Shown piece by piece: positions 6,808 through 15,275 of a DNA stretch of 43,173 bases. The notes beneath the pieces were generated by a model, which worked only from the letters and a program-made list of their open reading frames with translations, had not been told where the DNA came from and ran no database searches. Within the stretch, counting starts at the first letter, position 1. Each line of letters begins with the position of its first letter. The stretch comes from JBDTMC01 sp039934475. Lineage in GTDB: Bacteria; Acidobacteriota; Terriglobia; Bryobacterales; Bryobacteraceae. The DNA lies in contig JBDTMC010000008.1 of NCBI GenBank assembly GCA_039934475.1, positions 1 to 43,173 on the forward strand, in the 5' to 3' direction. The position numbers and the translations under genes were made by a program.

Positions 6808-9800
6808 TTCCACACCTCGTAGATTGCGGGGTAGACTACCAGTTCCAACAGGAAGGACGTGAAGATGCCGCCAATCATGGGAGCGGCGATTCGCTTCATC
6901 ACGTCGGCTCCTGCACCGTTGGACCACATGATGGGGGCGAGTCCCATGAACATGCAGGCTACGGTCATGAATTTTGGGCGAATGCGTTTGACTGCTCCGT
7001 GATGAATGGCGGCTTGCAGTTCGGCCAGGGTTGTCATTTTGCCATGCAGTTTCGCTTCGTTGTAGGAGAGATCGAGATAGAGGAGCATGACGACGCCGGT
7101 CTCGGCATCCACGCCCATGAGGGCGATGAGTCCGACCCAAACTCCGATGCTCATGTTGTAACCGAGTAAGTAGAGCAGCCAGATGGCGCCTACCGCGGAG
7201 AACGGCACGGCGAGCACGATGATCATCGTCTTCACCATGGACTTGGTGTTGACGTAAAGCAGCATGAGGATGAGAAACAGCGTCAACGGGAGAACGATGG
7301 TGAGCTTCTCCTTGACGCGCTCCATCGCTTCGTATTGGCCGCTCCAGGCCATGGTGTAGCCGGGGGGTAGTTGCACGCTTTTGCGCACGATCTGCTTCGC
7401 TTCTTCGACGTAGCGGCCGACGTCGCGGCCGGCGACATCGACGTAGACGTAGCCATTGAGCATTCCGTTTTCGTCACGCATCATGGCTGCTCCGGAGACG
7501 ACTTTCACTGTCGCGAGTTGGCCGAGCGGGAGTTGCATTTTTCCACTCATCACCGGGATCATGACGTGTTCCAGTTGGCCGATGTCGCTGCGGAAGTCGC
7601 GGAGGTAGCGGACGTTGACGGGGTAGCGTTCACGGCCTTCGACGGTTGTGGTGACGTTTTCGCCGCCGACTGCGGACATGACTACGGCCTGGGCGTCGTC
7701 GATGGAGAGACCGTAGCGCGCCAGGGCATCGCGCTTCCAATCGAAGTCGAGGAAGTAGCCTCCTCCAGTACGTTCGGCGAAGACGTTGCGAGTGCCGGGC
7801 ACTTGAGGGAGAAGGCGTTCCAGCTGGACTCCGATACGTTCGATTTCGCGAAGGTCGGCGCCGTAGATCTTGATGCCGACGGGCGTGCGGACTCCGGTGG
7901 TGAGCATGTCGATGCGGGCTTTCACCGGCATGGTCCAGGCGTTGGAGACGCCGGGAAGTTTGAGGGCGGTGTCCATTTGCTCGATCAGCCCGTCTGTGGT
8001 GAGGCCGGCACGCCATTGCTTTTGCGGCTTGAGGACGATGACGGTTTCCATCATGCTGAGCGGCGCGGGATCGGTGGATGTTTCGGCGCGGCCGGCCTTA
8101 CCGAGCACCGATTGGACCTCGGGGAATTGCATGATGATGCGGTCTTGTACCTGCATGAGACGCTGGGCTTCGGCGATGGAGATTCCGGGCAACGTGGAAG
8201 GCATGTAGAGCAGCGTGCCTTCGTCGAGCGGCGGCATGAACTCGCTGCCGAGTTTGAGATAGACGGGGACGGTGATGGCGACGAGGGCGAGGGCGGCGGC
8301 GATGACTGCGTACTTCCAGCGAAGGGCCCAGGAACAGATCGGGTCATAGCACCAGATGAGGACGCGGCTGATGGGGTGGTGTTCTTCGCTGTGAATGGTT
8401 CCGACGAGGACGGCGTTGGCGGCGCGGGCGAGCCAGCGCGGGCGGAATTCGAAGTTGCGCATGTGCGTGAAGAGGAGGCGCATGGCAGGGTCGAGTGTGA
8501 TGGCGAGCACGGCCGCCACGATCATGGAGAGGTTCTTGGTATAGGCGAGTGGCTTGAAGAGGCGGCCTTCTTGCGCCTCTAACGTAAGCACGGGGAGGAA
8601 CGAAACGGCGATGACGAGGAGGGCGAAGAAACTGGGGCCGCCTACTTCCTTCACGGCGTTGATGACGACGGTGTGATAGTCCTCTTTGCGACCGGTTCGA
8701 TCCCACTCTTCAAGTTTCTTGTGGGTCTGTTCGACGACGACGATGGCGGCATCCACCATGGCTCCGATGGCGATGGCGATACCGCCGAGGGACATGATGT
8801 TCGAGCTGACTCCGATGGCCTTCATGGGGATGAAGGCGATGATGATGGCGATGGGGATGGTGAAGACGGGGATGATGGCGCTGGGGATGTGCCAGAGGAA
8901 GATGAAGATGACGAGGGCGACGATCACCATTTCTTCGATGAGCGTGTGTTTGAGGTTATCGACGGAGCGGAGGATGAGGTCGCTGCGATCGTAGGCGGTG
9001 ACGATTTTCACGCCGGGGGGCAGGCCGGGCTCGATTTCGCGGAGCTTCTCTTTGACACGATCAATCACCTGAAGGGCGTTTTCACCCTGACGCATGACGA
9101 CGATGCCGGACACGACGTCGCCGGTGCCGTTCCAATCGGCGACACCGCGGCGGAGGTCGGGGCCGAGGGTGACAGTGCCGAGATCACGGACTCGAATGGG
9201 GACTCCGTTGTCACTGGCGGCGACAGAGATGTTGCCAATATCGTCTTCACTCTTGGCGTAGCCGCGGCCGCGCACCATGTATTCGGCGCCACTGAATTCA
9301 ACGAGACGGCCGCCGACGTCGCTGTTGCCGCCGCGTACGGCTTCCACCACCTTCATGATGGGGATGCGATAGGCGAGGAGGCGATTGGGGTCAACATTGA
9401 CCTGATACTGGCGGACGAAGCCACCGATGGGGGCGACTTCGGCGACTCCGGGGACCGCGCGGAGGTGGTAGCGAAGGAACCAGTCCTGGACGCTGCGGAG
9501 CTCGGCGAGGTTGTGTTTGCCGGTGGTGTCTATGAGTGCGTATTGGAAGACCCAGCCGACACCGGTGGCGTCGGGCCCGAGCTCGGTCTGGACGCCTTGC
9601 GGAAGGCGCTGGAGAACGCTGGAGAGATACTCACTGGTGCGGGATCGCGCCCAGTAGATGTCGGTGCCTTCGTCGAAGATGATGTAGACGAAGGAGAAGC
9701 CGAAGTCTGAGAAGCCGCGGACGGCTTTCACTTTGGGCGCGCCGAGCATGGCGGTGACGATGGGGTACGTCACCTGGTCTTCCATGATGTCGGGACTGCG

Positions 9801-9962
9801 ATCCCAGCGGGAGTAGACGATGACCTGTGTGTCGCTGAGATCGGGGATGGCATCGAGCGGGATGTTCATCATGGACCAGATGCCGGCGGCGACCGCGAAG
9901 GCGACGAGAACAAAAACGACGAACTTGTTTCGGCCGGAAAACTCGATGATGCGATTGATCAT
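6771..9962 (-). CDS. cusA: CusA/CzcA-type heavy-metal RND efflux pump
   Basis: A full-length 1063-residue HME-RND inner-membrane proton antiporter: first membrane helix at about 12-32, the large periplasmic loop, a helix cluster from about 345, a second loop and a C-terminal helix cluster. The fourth-helix motif reads GGIAIAIGAMVDAAIVVVE (Asp404), which is the Cu/Ag (CusA) form rather than the DFG form of Co/Zn/Cd pumps. Methionines matching the CusA three-Met site seem present in LLYMPSTLPG, APLSMMETV and RIDMLTTGV. It therefore most likely exports Cu(I)/Ag(I) from the periplasm through the adaptor and TolC-like partner encoded just upstream (4-nt overlap). Metal choice is an inference from motifs. 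Confidence 0.95.
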   Translation of the reverse strand: MINRIIEFSGRNKFVVFVLVAFAVAAGIWSMMNIPLDAIPDLSDTQVIVYSRWDRSPDIMEDQVTYPIVTAMLGAPKVKAVRGFSDFGFSFVYIIFDEGTDIYWARSRTSEYLSSVLQRLPQGVQTELGPDATGVGWVFQYALIDTTGKHNLAELRSVQDWFLRYHLRAVPGVAEVAPIGGFVRQYQVNVDPNRLLAYRIPIMKVVEAVRGGNSDVGGRLVEFSGAEYMVRGRGYAKSEDDIGNISVAASDNGVPIRVRDLGTVTLGPDLRRGVADWNGTGDVVSGIVVMRQGENALQVIDRVKEKLREIEPGLPPGVKIVTAYDRSDLILRSVDNLKHTLIEEMVIVALVIFIFLWHIPSAIIPVFTIPIAIIIAFIPMKAIGVSSNIMSLGGIAIAIGAMVDAAIVVVEQTHKKLEEWDRTGRKEDYHTVVINAVKEVGGPSFFALLVIAVSFLPVLTLEAQEGRLFKPLAYTKNLSMIVAAVLAITLDPAMRLLFTHMRNFEFRPRWLARAANAVLVGTIHSEEHHPISRVLIWCYDPICSWALRWKYAVIAAALALVAITVPVYLKLGSEFMPPLDEGTLLYMPSTLPGISIAEAQRLMQVQDRIIMQFPEVQSVLGKAGRAETSTDPAPLSMMETVIVLKPQKQWRAGLTTDGLIEQMDTALKLPGVSNAWTMPVKARIDMLTTGVRTPVGIKIYGADLREIERIGVQLERLLPQVPGTRNVFAERTGGGYFLDFDWKRDALARYGLSIDDAQAVVMSAVGGENVTTTVEGRERYPVNVRYLRDFRSDIGQLEHVMIPVMSGKMQLPLGQLATVKVVSGAAMMRDENGMLNGYVYVDVAGRDVGRYVEEAKQIVRKSVQLPPGYTMAWSGQYEAMERVKEKLTIVLPLTLFLILMLLYVNTKSMVKTMIIVLAVPFSAVGAIWLLYLLGYNMSIGVWVGLIALMGVDAETGVVMLLYLDLSYNEAKLHGKMTTLAELQAAIHHGAVKRIRPKFMTVACMFMGLAPIMWSNGAGADVMKRIAAPMIGGIFTSFLLELVVYPAIYEVWKWNSEVKKQISA

Positions 9963-11281
9963 TGTTTTAACCGGCTTTCGCTATCGAGGAGGAAGTTTCC
10001 GGAGGTGACGATCTTCTCGCCTTCCTTGAGTCCTTTGACGATTTCGACGGAAGCGCCGAGGCGGCGGCCGATTTCGACGGTGCGGGGCTCGAAGACGCCT
10101 TCGGCTGTCGAAACGAAGACGGTTTTCTTGAGGCCGCTATCGAGGACGGCTTCGGAGGGGACGAGGAGGGCCGAGCCTTGGCGGACGTCGAAGTTGACGT
10201 CAACAAACATGTCGGGTTTGAGGGCGGCTTTGGGATTGGGTGCTTCGAGGCGAACCTTGAGCGTGCGCGTCTGCGGGTCCACCTGGGGCAGGATGTAGGA
10301 GACCTTGGCGCGGATGGTGCGGCCTGGTTCGTAAGCGAGGTTGATGGTGGCCCACTGGCCTACCTGGATTTGTGAAGCATCGGATTCGTAGACGTCGGCG
10401 ACGACCCAGATCAAGCTGAGGTCGGCGATCATATACAGGTCCATGTCGGCGGTGACCTTCTGATGAGGGAAGGCCTTGCGATCGACGATGTAACCGCTGT
10501 GGTGGGCGGCGAGGGGGATGGTACCGGAGACTTTGCCAGAGCGCTCAAGTTCGTCGATTTGATCGTCTGTGAGTTCCCAATGCTTGAGACGCTGGCGCGC
10601 GGCATCGACCATGGAATCGGTGTCGGAGATGGTGCCGGCGATACTGCTGGAGCGCATCATGCGGCGCGCTTTGAGGGCGAGTAAGAACTCCTGCTGGGTG
10701 GCGACTAACTCAGGGCTGTAGATGGTGAGGAGCGTTTCGCCCGTTTTGACATAGCGGCCGGTGAAGTCGGCGTAGACGTCTTCGATCCAGCCATCGGTGC
10801 GGGAGTGGACGTGGGAGACGAGGCGTTCGTCGAGTTCGACTTTACCGACGGCGCGGAGAGTGTGGGCTCCAACGCCGCGCGTGACTATGCCGTATTTCAC
10901 TCCTATGGATTGCTGTTTTTCGGAACTGACCTGGACGCTGCCGGGGGCGTCTCCGGCGCGGAAGGGTTTGAGGTCGTTGCCGGTTTCGGGATTTAATCCA
11001 GGGTTGTCAGCGTGGAACTTGGGGTCGGCGGGATCGTAGTAATAGAGGACGGGTCGTTCGGCCTGGGCGGCTCCGTCGGCGTAGACGGGTTCCAGTTTCA
11101 TGCCGCAATCGGGAGCGATGCCGGGTTTGTCGCTCTTGTAGGCGGGGTGCATGGGATCGACCCAGTAGAGAATCTTGCGTTCACCGGGCTTGGATGCACT
11201 GGCGGGGGCTTGGCGGCGGCCGTACCAGAGGCCTCCGGCGAAGGCGGCGGCGATGAGGAGAACGACAAGAACGCGTTTCAT
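9959..11281 (-). CDS. cusB: CusB-like periplasmic adaptor with tandem heavy-metal-binding domains
   Basis: A 440-residue membrane-fusion protein. An N-terminal signal/anchor (MKRVLVVLLIAAAFAGGLWYG) is followed by a heavy-metal-binding domain (YWVDPMHP...PDCGMKLEPVY, about 39-68). A second copy follows (YYYDPADP...PETGNDLKPF, about 80-107) in which the Met, His and Cys ligands are all replaced. The barrel-sandwich hybrid (VRAVGKVELDERLVSHVHSRTDGWIEDVYADFTGRYVKTGETLL), a long hairpin, a beta-barrel (WATINLAYEPGRTIRAKVSYI) and a membrane-proximal domain complete it. It bridges the RND pump and the outer-membrane factor and may pass metal to the pump. It overlaps both neighbours by 4 nt. Confidence 0.94.
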   Translation of the reverse strand: MKRVLVVLLIAAAFAGGLWYGRRQAPASASKPGERKILYWVDPMHPAYKSDKPGIAPDCGMKLEPVYADGAAQAERPVLYYYDPADPKFHADNPGLNPETGNDLKPFRAGDAPGSVQVSSEKQQSIGVKYGIVTRGVGAHTLRAVGKVELDERLVSHVHSRTDGWIEDVYADFTGRYVKTGETLLTIYSPELVATQQEFLLALKARRMMRSSSIAGTISDTDSMVDAARQRLKHWELTDDQIDELERSGKVSGTIPLAAHHSGYIVDRKAFPHQKVTADMDLYMIADLSLIWVVADVYESDASQIQVGQWATINLAYEPGRTIRAKVSYILPQVDPQTRTLKVRLEAPNPKAALKPDMFVDVNFDVRQGSALLVPSEAVLDSGLKKTVFVSTAEGVFEPRTVEIGRRLGASVEIVKGLKEGEKIVTSGNFLLDSESRLKQ

Positions 11282-12519
11282 TTGCCGGCCTCCAACAATT
11301 CCACTCCGGTCATCTCTTCCAAGCGAACGAGAGCGAGGTGGTAACTCTGTAGCTCTTCCTGGTAACTCATTTCGTACTCCACGACGGCCATGACACTGGA
11401 GAGCAGGGTGGCGAATTCCAGGCGGCCGGTTTGATAAGAGGGCAATGAACTTTCGAAGGTGAGGCGCGCCTGGGGAATGACGGTGTCCCGATACATGCGG
11501 AGGAGTTTGCGGGAGGTCTGCGCCATGAGGAGATCCTCTTGAATGCGGTAGGCAGTAGTTTGTTCCGCGGCTTCGTATTCGTGCCGCGCGGCAGAGAGGG
11601 TGGCGACCTGTTCGGCGATTCCGGCGCGGATGCGACCGCGTGAGAAGAGGGGGAGTTTGAGGTCTACGCGGACCTGATACATGTCGGACATCCGACCCAT
11701 GTTGTAGTAGCCACCGGAGAGAGCGTAGTCAGGGAGGAAGTCTTTGCGGGCTAAGTTGACGGCGAGTTCCCCGCGTTCGATCATCTTACGGTTGCGGCGA
11801 AGCATGGGGGCGTTTTGGCGGGCGGCTTGGAGTAAGTCATCGGGCGTGGCGGTGAGGTCGGGCGAGGGGAGGGGTTCGGGACGGCCTAGCGGCATTTGCA
11901 TGGGGCGTCCGGCGAGGGAGTTGAGTTCAGCCTGGCGGGCGCGGGTTTCCTGACGGGTTTTTTCCATGCGGAGTTCGAGGGCGGAGATTTGCGTTTGCGC
12001 GCGGAACAGTTCGGCTTGGGCGGTGCCTCCGGTGGCGTAGCGGGCCTCGGTGACGCGCAGCATTTCTCTTAGAAGGTCTCGGTTGCGTTCGAGGATGGAG
12101 AGTGTTTCGTTGGCGGTGGTGAGGCGCTGCCAGGCTGATTTCATGCGGGCGAGAATGCTGAGTTGGGTGGCCTGGTATTGCTCGAATTCGGCTTGGGCCT
12201 CGCGGTCTGCGACGGCTCCACGGAGTCCGCGTTTGCCGGGATAGGGGAGTTCTTGGGTGACCATGACTCCGGCGTTGGCTACAGGGTCAACTCCGATTCC
12301 GGCGAAGGGGCGGGGGCTTCCAGTGCTGGAGTAGCCTAGCGAGACCATGGTCTCCGGGAGGGCTGTCGCCTGTTGGGGGCGCTGGCGCGCAGCTTCGTAT
12401 TTCTTTTGGGCCGCCTGGACTTCCGGGTTATTGCGGAGGGCCTCTTGTAAGAGAGGACGAAGGTGCTCCTGCGCGGATAGAGATAGAGATAGAACAGTTA
12501 GTAGTAGAAAGGCACGCAT
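11278..12519 (-). CDS. TolC-family outer-membrane efflux protein (CusC/CzcC-like)
   Basis: A 413-residue exported protein with signal peptide MRAFLLLTVLSLSLSAQ. It has the two-fold helical repeat of TolC channels: LLQEALRNNPEVQAAQKKYEAARQR, then GLRGAVADREAQAEFEQYQ, and in the second half LLQAARQNAPMLRRNRKMIERGELAVNLARKDFLPDYALSGGY and RIRAGIAEQVATLSAARHEYEAAEQ. A GGAGG ribosome-binding site lies a few bases before the ATG at 12519. It forms the outer-membrane exit duct for the pump encoded downstream; overlap with the adaptor gene is 4 nt. Confidence 0.94.
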   Translation of the reverse strand: MRAFLLLTVLSLSLSAQEHLRPLLQEALRNNPEVQAAQKKYEAARQRPQQATALPETMVSLGYSSTGSPRPFAGIGVDPVANAGVMVTQELPYPGKRGLRGAVADREAQAEFEQYQATQLSILARMKSAWQRLTTANETLSILERNRDLLREMLRVTEARYATGGTAQAELFRAQTQISALELRMEKTRQETRARQAELNSLAGRPMQMPLGRPEPLPSPDLTATPDDLLQAARQNAPMLRRNRKMIERGELAVNLARKDFLPDYALSGGYYNMGRMSDMYQVRVDLKLPLFSRGRIRAGIAEQVATLSAARHEYEAAEQTTAYRIQEDLLMAQTSRKLLRMYRDTVIPQARLTFESSLPSYQTGRLEFATLLSSVMAVVEYEMSYQEELQSYHLALVRLEEMTGVELLEAGK

Positions 12520-12550
12520 AGTCCTCCGGGTTAGTCGAGCTGTACGGACG

Positions 12551-12570
12551 CTCCCTTACGGTCGCGGCTC
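12551..12570. repeat. Dispersed short repeat, copy 1
   Basis: The core CCCTTACGGTCGCGGCT lies in the 74-nt gap between the small Cys/His protein gene and the TolC gene. A near-identical core (CCCTGACGGTCGCGGCT) recurs at 20811. I recall this string as very common in acidobacterial and other genomes, often mis-translated as LPYGRGS-type peptides. It may be a REP-like element, but I see no strong hairpin. Confidence 0.6.
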
Positions 12571-12593
12571 AGTCAAACGAAATTAGAGGGAGT

Positions 12594-12929
12594 TCAGATG
12601 CGGAGGACTGCGGGTTCGGAGGAAGAGTGCAATGCTGGGACGGGAGACAGCGCAGGTACGGGCGCTATCGTTACGAGATCGGGGGAGAGAGCGGCATTCG
12701 AGGATGTGGCGAACGCGGTGAGCTTGCCGGAGTCCGATTCGGCTTTCTCGTAGTTGAAAGTGTGGCTGTGGGTGGCGCAGGATTGCACGGGCATTTGTTT
12801 GCCGCAGTGGCTCTTCACGGGCTTGCAGCACTGATGCGTTTGTACGGGTTTGCAGAACGCACACTGAGCCAGCAGAACGGTCCCGATGAGCAGGACGGCG
12901 AAGACCGTGCTGAGGGCTTTTCGGATCAC
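12594..12929 (-). CDS. Small secreted Cys/His-rich protein, putative metal-binding
   Basis: A 111-residue protein. Signal peptide 1-22 (MIRKALSTVFAVLLIGTVLLAQ) is followed at once by a cluster of six cysteines and several histidines within about 35 residues: Cys23, Cys26, His32, Cys34, Cys35, His41, Cys42, Cys51, His54, His56. The remaining half is Ser/Ala/Pro-rich and looks unfolded. The LLAQC context resembles a lipobox but has Gln at -1, so lipidation is doubtful. Its ATG overlaps the stop of the upstream gene by 4 nt, and the TolC gene follows after 74 nt. The cluster suggests a periplasmic Cu/Ag chaperone or sponge, like CusF in position but not in sequence; this is inference. Confidence 0.8.
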   Translation of the reverse strand: MIRKALSTVFAVLLIGTVLLAQCAFCKPVQTHQCCKPVKSHCGKQMPVQSCATHSHTFNYEKAESDSGKLTAFATSSNAALSPDLVTIAPVPALSPVPALHSSSEPAVLRI

Positions 12930-15211
12930 TTCGTCTCAATTATAACCGAAGACGTACCGGTTCTTCCATTTTTAATGATGGCAATCGGCACGGTGCCGGA
13001 GCGGGTTCCTGAGGGCACGGTGAGGTTGACTTGATATTCGCCGGGATAGGTCACTCCGGCGTACAGCACGGTGGCGGGGATGCCGTCGATGTTTACTGTG
13101 ATCACTGAAGGGTCGATGGCGTAGGGCGCGGGGAGCACACGGCCGGTGGGGTAGTCGGAACTTAAACCACCAAGGCCGTTGACGAAGAACGAGAGGATGT
13201 CGCCGGGACGCGCGGGGCGACTTTGATATTCGGGCGCAAAGGCTCCGGCCACGGCGATGTAGACAGGGCCTGGTTCGGTGGCGGAGACGGCCCAGGCGAA
13301 GTTAGCGTTGTTGAGCGGGTAGCCATAGAAAGCCGGCGAGACAGAGGCCATGGGAACGGTCTTGGAGGCGCGACCGTTGGCGGTGATCACTTCGACGAGG
13401 ACGTTGCCGATGGTGTCGTCGGGGGGACCGACGGCGTTGATTTGGGTGGGACTGGCGTAGAAGACGTAGGCGTCGCGGCCATTGATGCGAACGCGGACTC
13501 CGGAGAGCGCTGTAGGAAGGGTGACGCCGTCGATGATGGCCTCGCCCCATTGCGCGGTGAGAGACGTGAAGTCCGCGCCGTAGATGCTGAAGAAGGTTCC
13601 GGGCGCGACTTCGGGGGTTCCATTCGCAGAGTTCCCGATGCTGGTGATTGTGGCTTGCTGCGCTGGGGGTCCGATGAGTTCGAGGAGACCGTTGTACTTG
13701 GGCGTGTCGAGGTTGGCGATGTCCTCCACGGCACCCCAGGAGCCGTAGCGGCTTACGGCGCCGCTGAGGGTGAAGTACATATAGAGGTCGCCTCCAAGGG
13801 CAAACCAGTTATCACGGGCGTCGTGAACGACGAGGTCCTTCATGCCGGGGAGGCGGTTGGAGAGAATGCGATTGCCGATGTTGGTGGTGTTGCCGCCGCC
13901 GTTGTCGGGTCCGCCTTCGTAGACGGTGAGTTTGAGGTTGTAGGTGGAAGCGATGGCGGCGAGCTGGCGGGTGAAGTTGGCGCCATTGTCGCTGTCGCTT
14001 TGCATGGCCGAAAGGACGGTGTCGGGAGTGGCCGTGGAGGGCGCGTTCTGGTCGTTGTAATAGTGTGTCTGAGAGATTCCGTAGAGTAGCGTGGAGGGCT
14101 CGCCCATGTTATCGCGCAGCCAGAGGAGACCGGTATCGTACTCGGCCGGCTGAATGGTCCACCAAGAGAAGATGACGCGGATTTGCCGATTGATGGCGGC
14201 TGCTCCGTACACGTCCTTGAAGATGTTGCTGATGGTGCCGAGGCGCTTGACGTGGCGAATGAGATTGCTGGGGAGGCCTTCGGCTGCGGCCGCGTTCTGG
14301 TTCCAGAAATATTGGGAGAAGGTCTGATTCCAGACTTCGTTGCTGTGCTCAATGTAGACTTTGAGGCCGGGATTGAGGCGTGCCTTGAGCAGGAGGGCGA
14401 GCTGGCGGATGTAATCTTCGGTGGCGGAAACCGGGATGTTGATCCACATGTCCTTGCCCGATTGGTTGGCGAGGAGGATGGCGTATTCCCAAGCGAATCC
14501 GGTTTTGGAACCGGTTGGTTGCTGAGTAGCGTCGGTGATGAGGCGGCGATCGGACCAGTTAAGGACGGCGGGATAGGGAGACTGATCCGCGTTGTTGGCG
14601 TCTGTGAAGCCCATGAAGCGGATGGCGGAGAAGGGCGCGAGCGAGTCGAGGAATTCGTGAGTGTAGACCTGGCCGCCGGCGGCGGGATAACCGGGGCGGA
14701 TGAGCTTGAGACTCGCGATGCCGGTGTTTGTGGGGGCGTTGACAGTGCGTTTGGTGTTGTCGAATTGCAGGCTCAGAAGACCGGAACCCGGTGGCACGAT
14801 GACCTGGCCGGTGGTGGTGTTGGTAGCGGCGTTCCACGTCAAGCCGAGGATGTTGGCGGTGGATTGCGGGGTACTGACGCTAGCCTGGCCTTCGAAGGAG
14901 AGCGAATAAGTGCCGCTCCAATCGGGTTGGAACTGCGCGGGGTCGTCGATAGGGGGCGCCCAGGCGGGGATAGGGCGGACGTCGAACATGACGGTGACGG
15001 CGTCAGTAAGCGGCCAGCCGTTGGCATCGAGCGGTACGGTTCCGGTTCCCGAGATGGTGGCCCAGGGGCGGAAGACGCGGCCAAGGTCGGCGAAGGCACG
15101 CGAGCGGGAGCCCTCGTCAGCATCTTCGATCTCGACTCCAATTCGGCCGCGGTAGGTAGCTTGTGGCCAAAGCCACTGCGCGAGCAAGAGGGTCAGCACG
15201 ACGAGACGCAT
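12926..15211 (-). CDS. Secreted glycoside-hydrolase-like protein with TIGR03437 C-terminal domain
   Basis: A 761-residue exported protein with signal peptide MRLVVLTLLLAQWLWPQA. The central part (about 180-520) resembles a clan-A (beta/alpha)8 hydrolase: IEHSNEVWNQ offers an acid/base Glu292 after Asn291, and LKLTVYEGGPDNGG offers a candidate nucleophile Glu432. The first 170 residues are beta-rich. The C-terminal 230 residues (FFSIYGADFTSLTAQWG, VRINGRDAYVFYASPTQINA, GDILSFFVNGLG, YPGEYQVNLTVPSG) match the Solibacter-type TIGR03437 domain, thought to be a surface or secretion module. It is the first gene of the metal-efflux array, overlapping the next gene by 4 nt. Hydrolase activity and any link to metals are not established. 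Confidence 0.85.
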   Translation of the reverse strand: MRLVVLTLLLAQWLWPQATYRGRIGVEIEDADEGSRSRAFADLGRVFRPWATISGTGTVPLDANGWPLTDAVTVMFDVRPIPAWAPPIDDPAQFQPDWSGTYSLSFEGQASVSTPQSTANILGLTWNAATNTTTGQVIVPPGSGLLSLQFDNTKRTVNAPTNTGIASLKLIRPGYPAAGGQVYTHEFLDSLAPFSAIRFMGFTDANNADQSPYPAVLNWSDRRLITDATQQPTGSKTGFAWEYAILLANQSGKDMWINIPVSATEDYIRQLALLLKARLNPGLKVYIEHSNEVWNQTFSQYFWNQNAAAAEGLPSNLIRHVKRLGTISNIFKDVYGAAAINRQIRVIFSWWTIQPAEYDTGLLWLRDNMGEPSTLLYGISQTHYYNDQNAPSTATPDTVLSAMQSDSDNGANFTRQLAAIASTYNLKLTVYEGGPDNGGGNTTNIGNRILSNRLPGMKDLVVHDARDNWFALGGDLYMYFTLSGAVSRYGSWGAVEDIANLDTPKYNGLLELIGPPAQQATITSIGNSANGTPEVAPGTFFSIYGADFTSLTAQWGEAIIDGVTLPTALSGVRVRINGRDAYVFYASPTQINAVGPPDDTIGNVLVEVITANGRASKTVPMASVSPAFYGYPLNNANFAWAVSATEPGPVYIAVAGAFAPEYQSRPARPGDILSFFVNGLGGLSSDYPTGRVLPAPYAIDPSVITVNIDGIPATVLYAGVTYPGEYQVNLTVPSGTRSGTVPIAIIKNGRTGTSSVIIETK

Positions 15212-15275
15212 ATTTCAGAACGTATCACAGACCGCGGCGCGGACCCGTAGAATAGGGAATAAGGAGAACTACACG

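Noticed and set aside
7371..9710. Two long plus-strand frames antisense to the RND pump
   Set aside because: Asp/Val/Gly-rich translations typical of frames opposite a GC-rich membrane protein gene; no recognisable motif.
14183..15250. Plus-strand frame of about 355 codons antisense to the TIGR03437 protein
   Set aside because: Composition is that of a shadow frame and it would cover the well-supported gene on the other strand.
15221..15253. Sigma-70 promoter for sodC using TAGAAT at 15248
   Set aside because: The -10 is acceptable but no -35 box with more than three matches lies at proper spacing.
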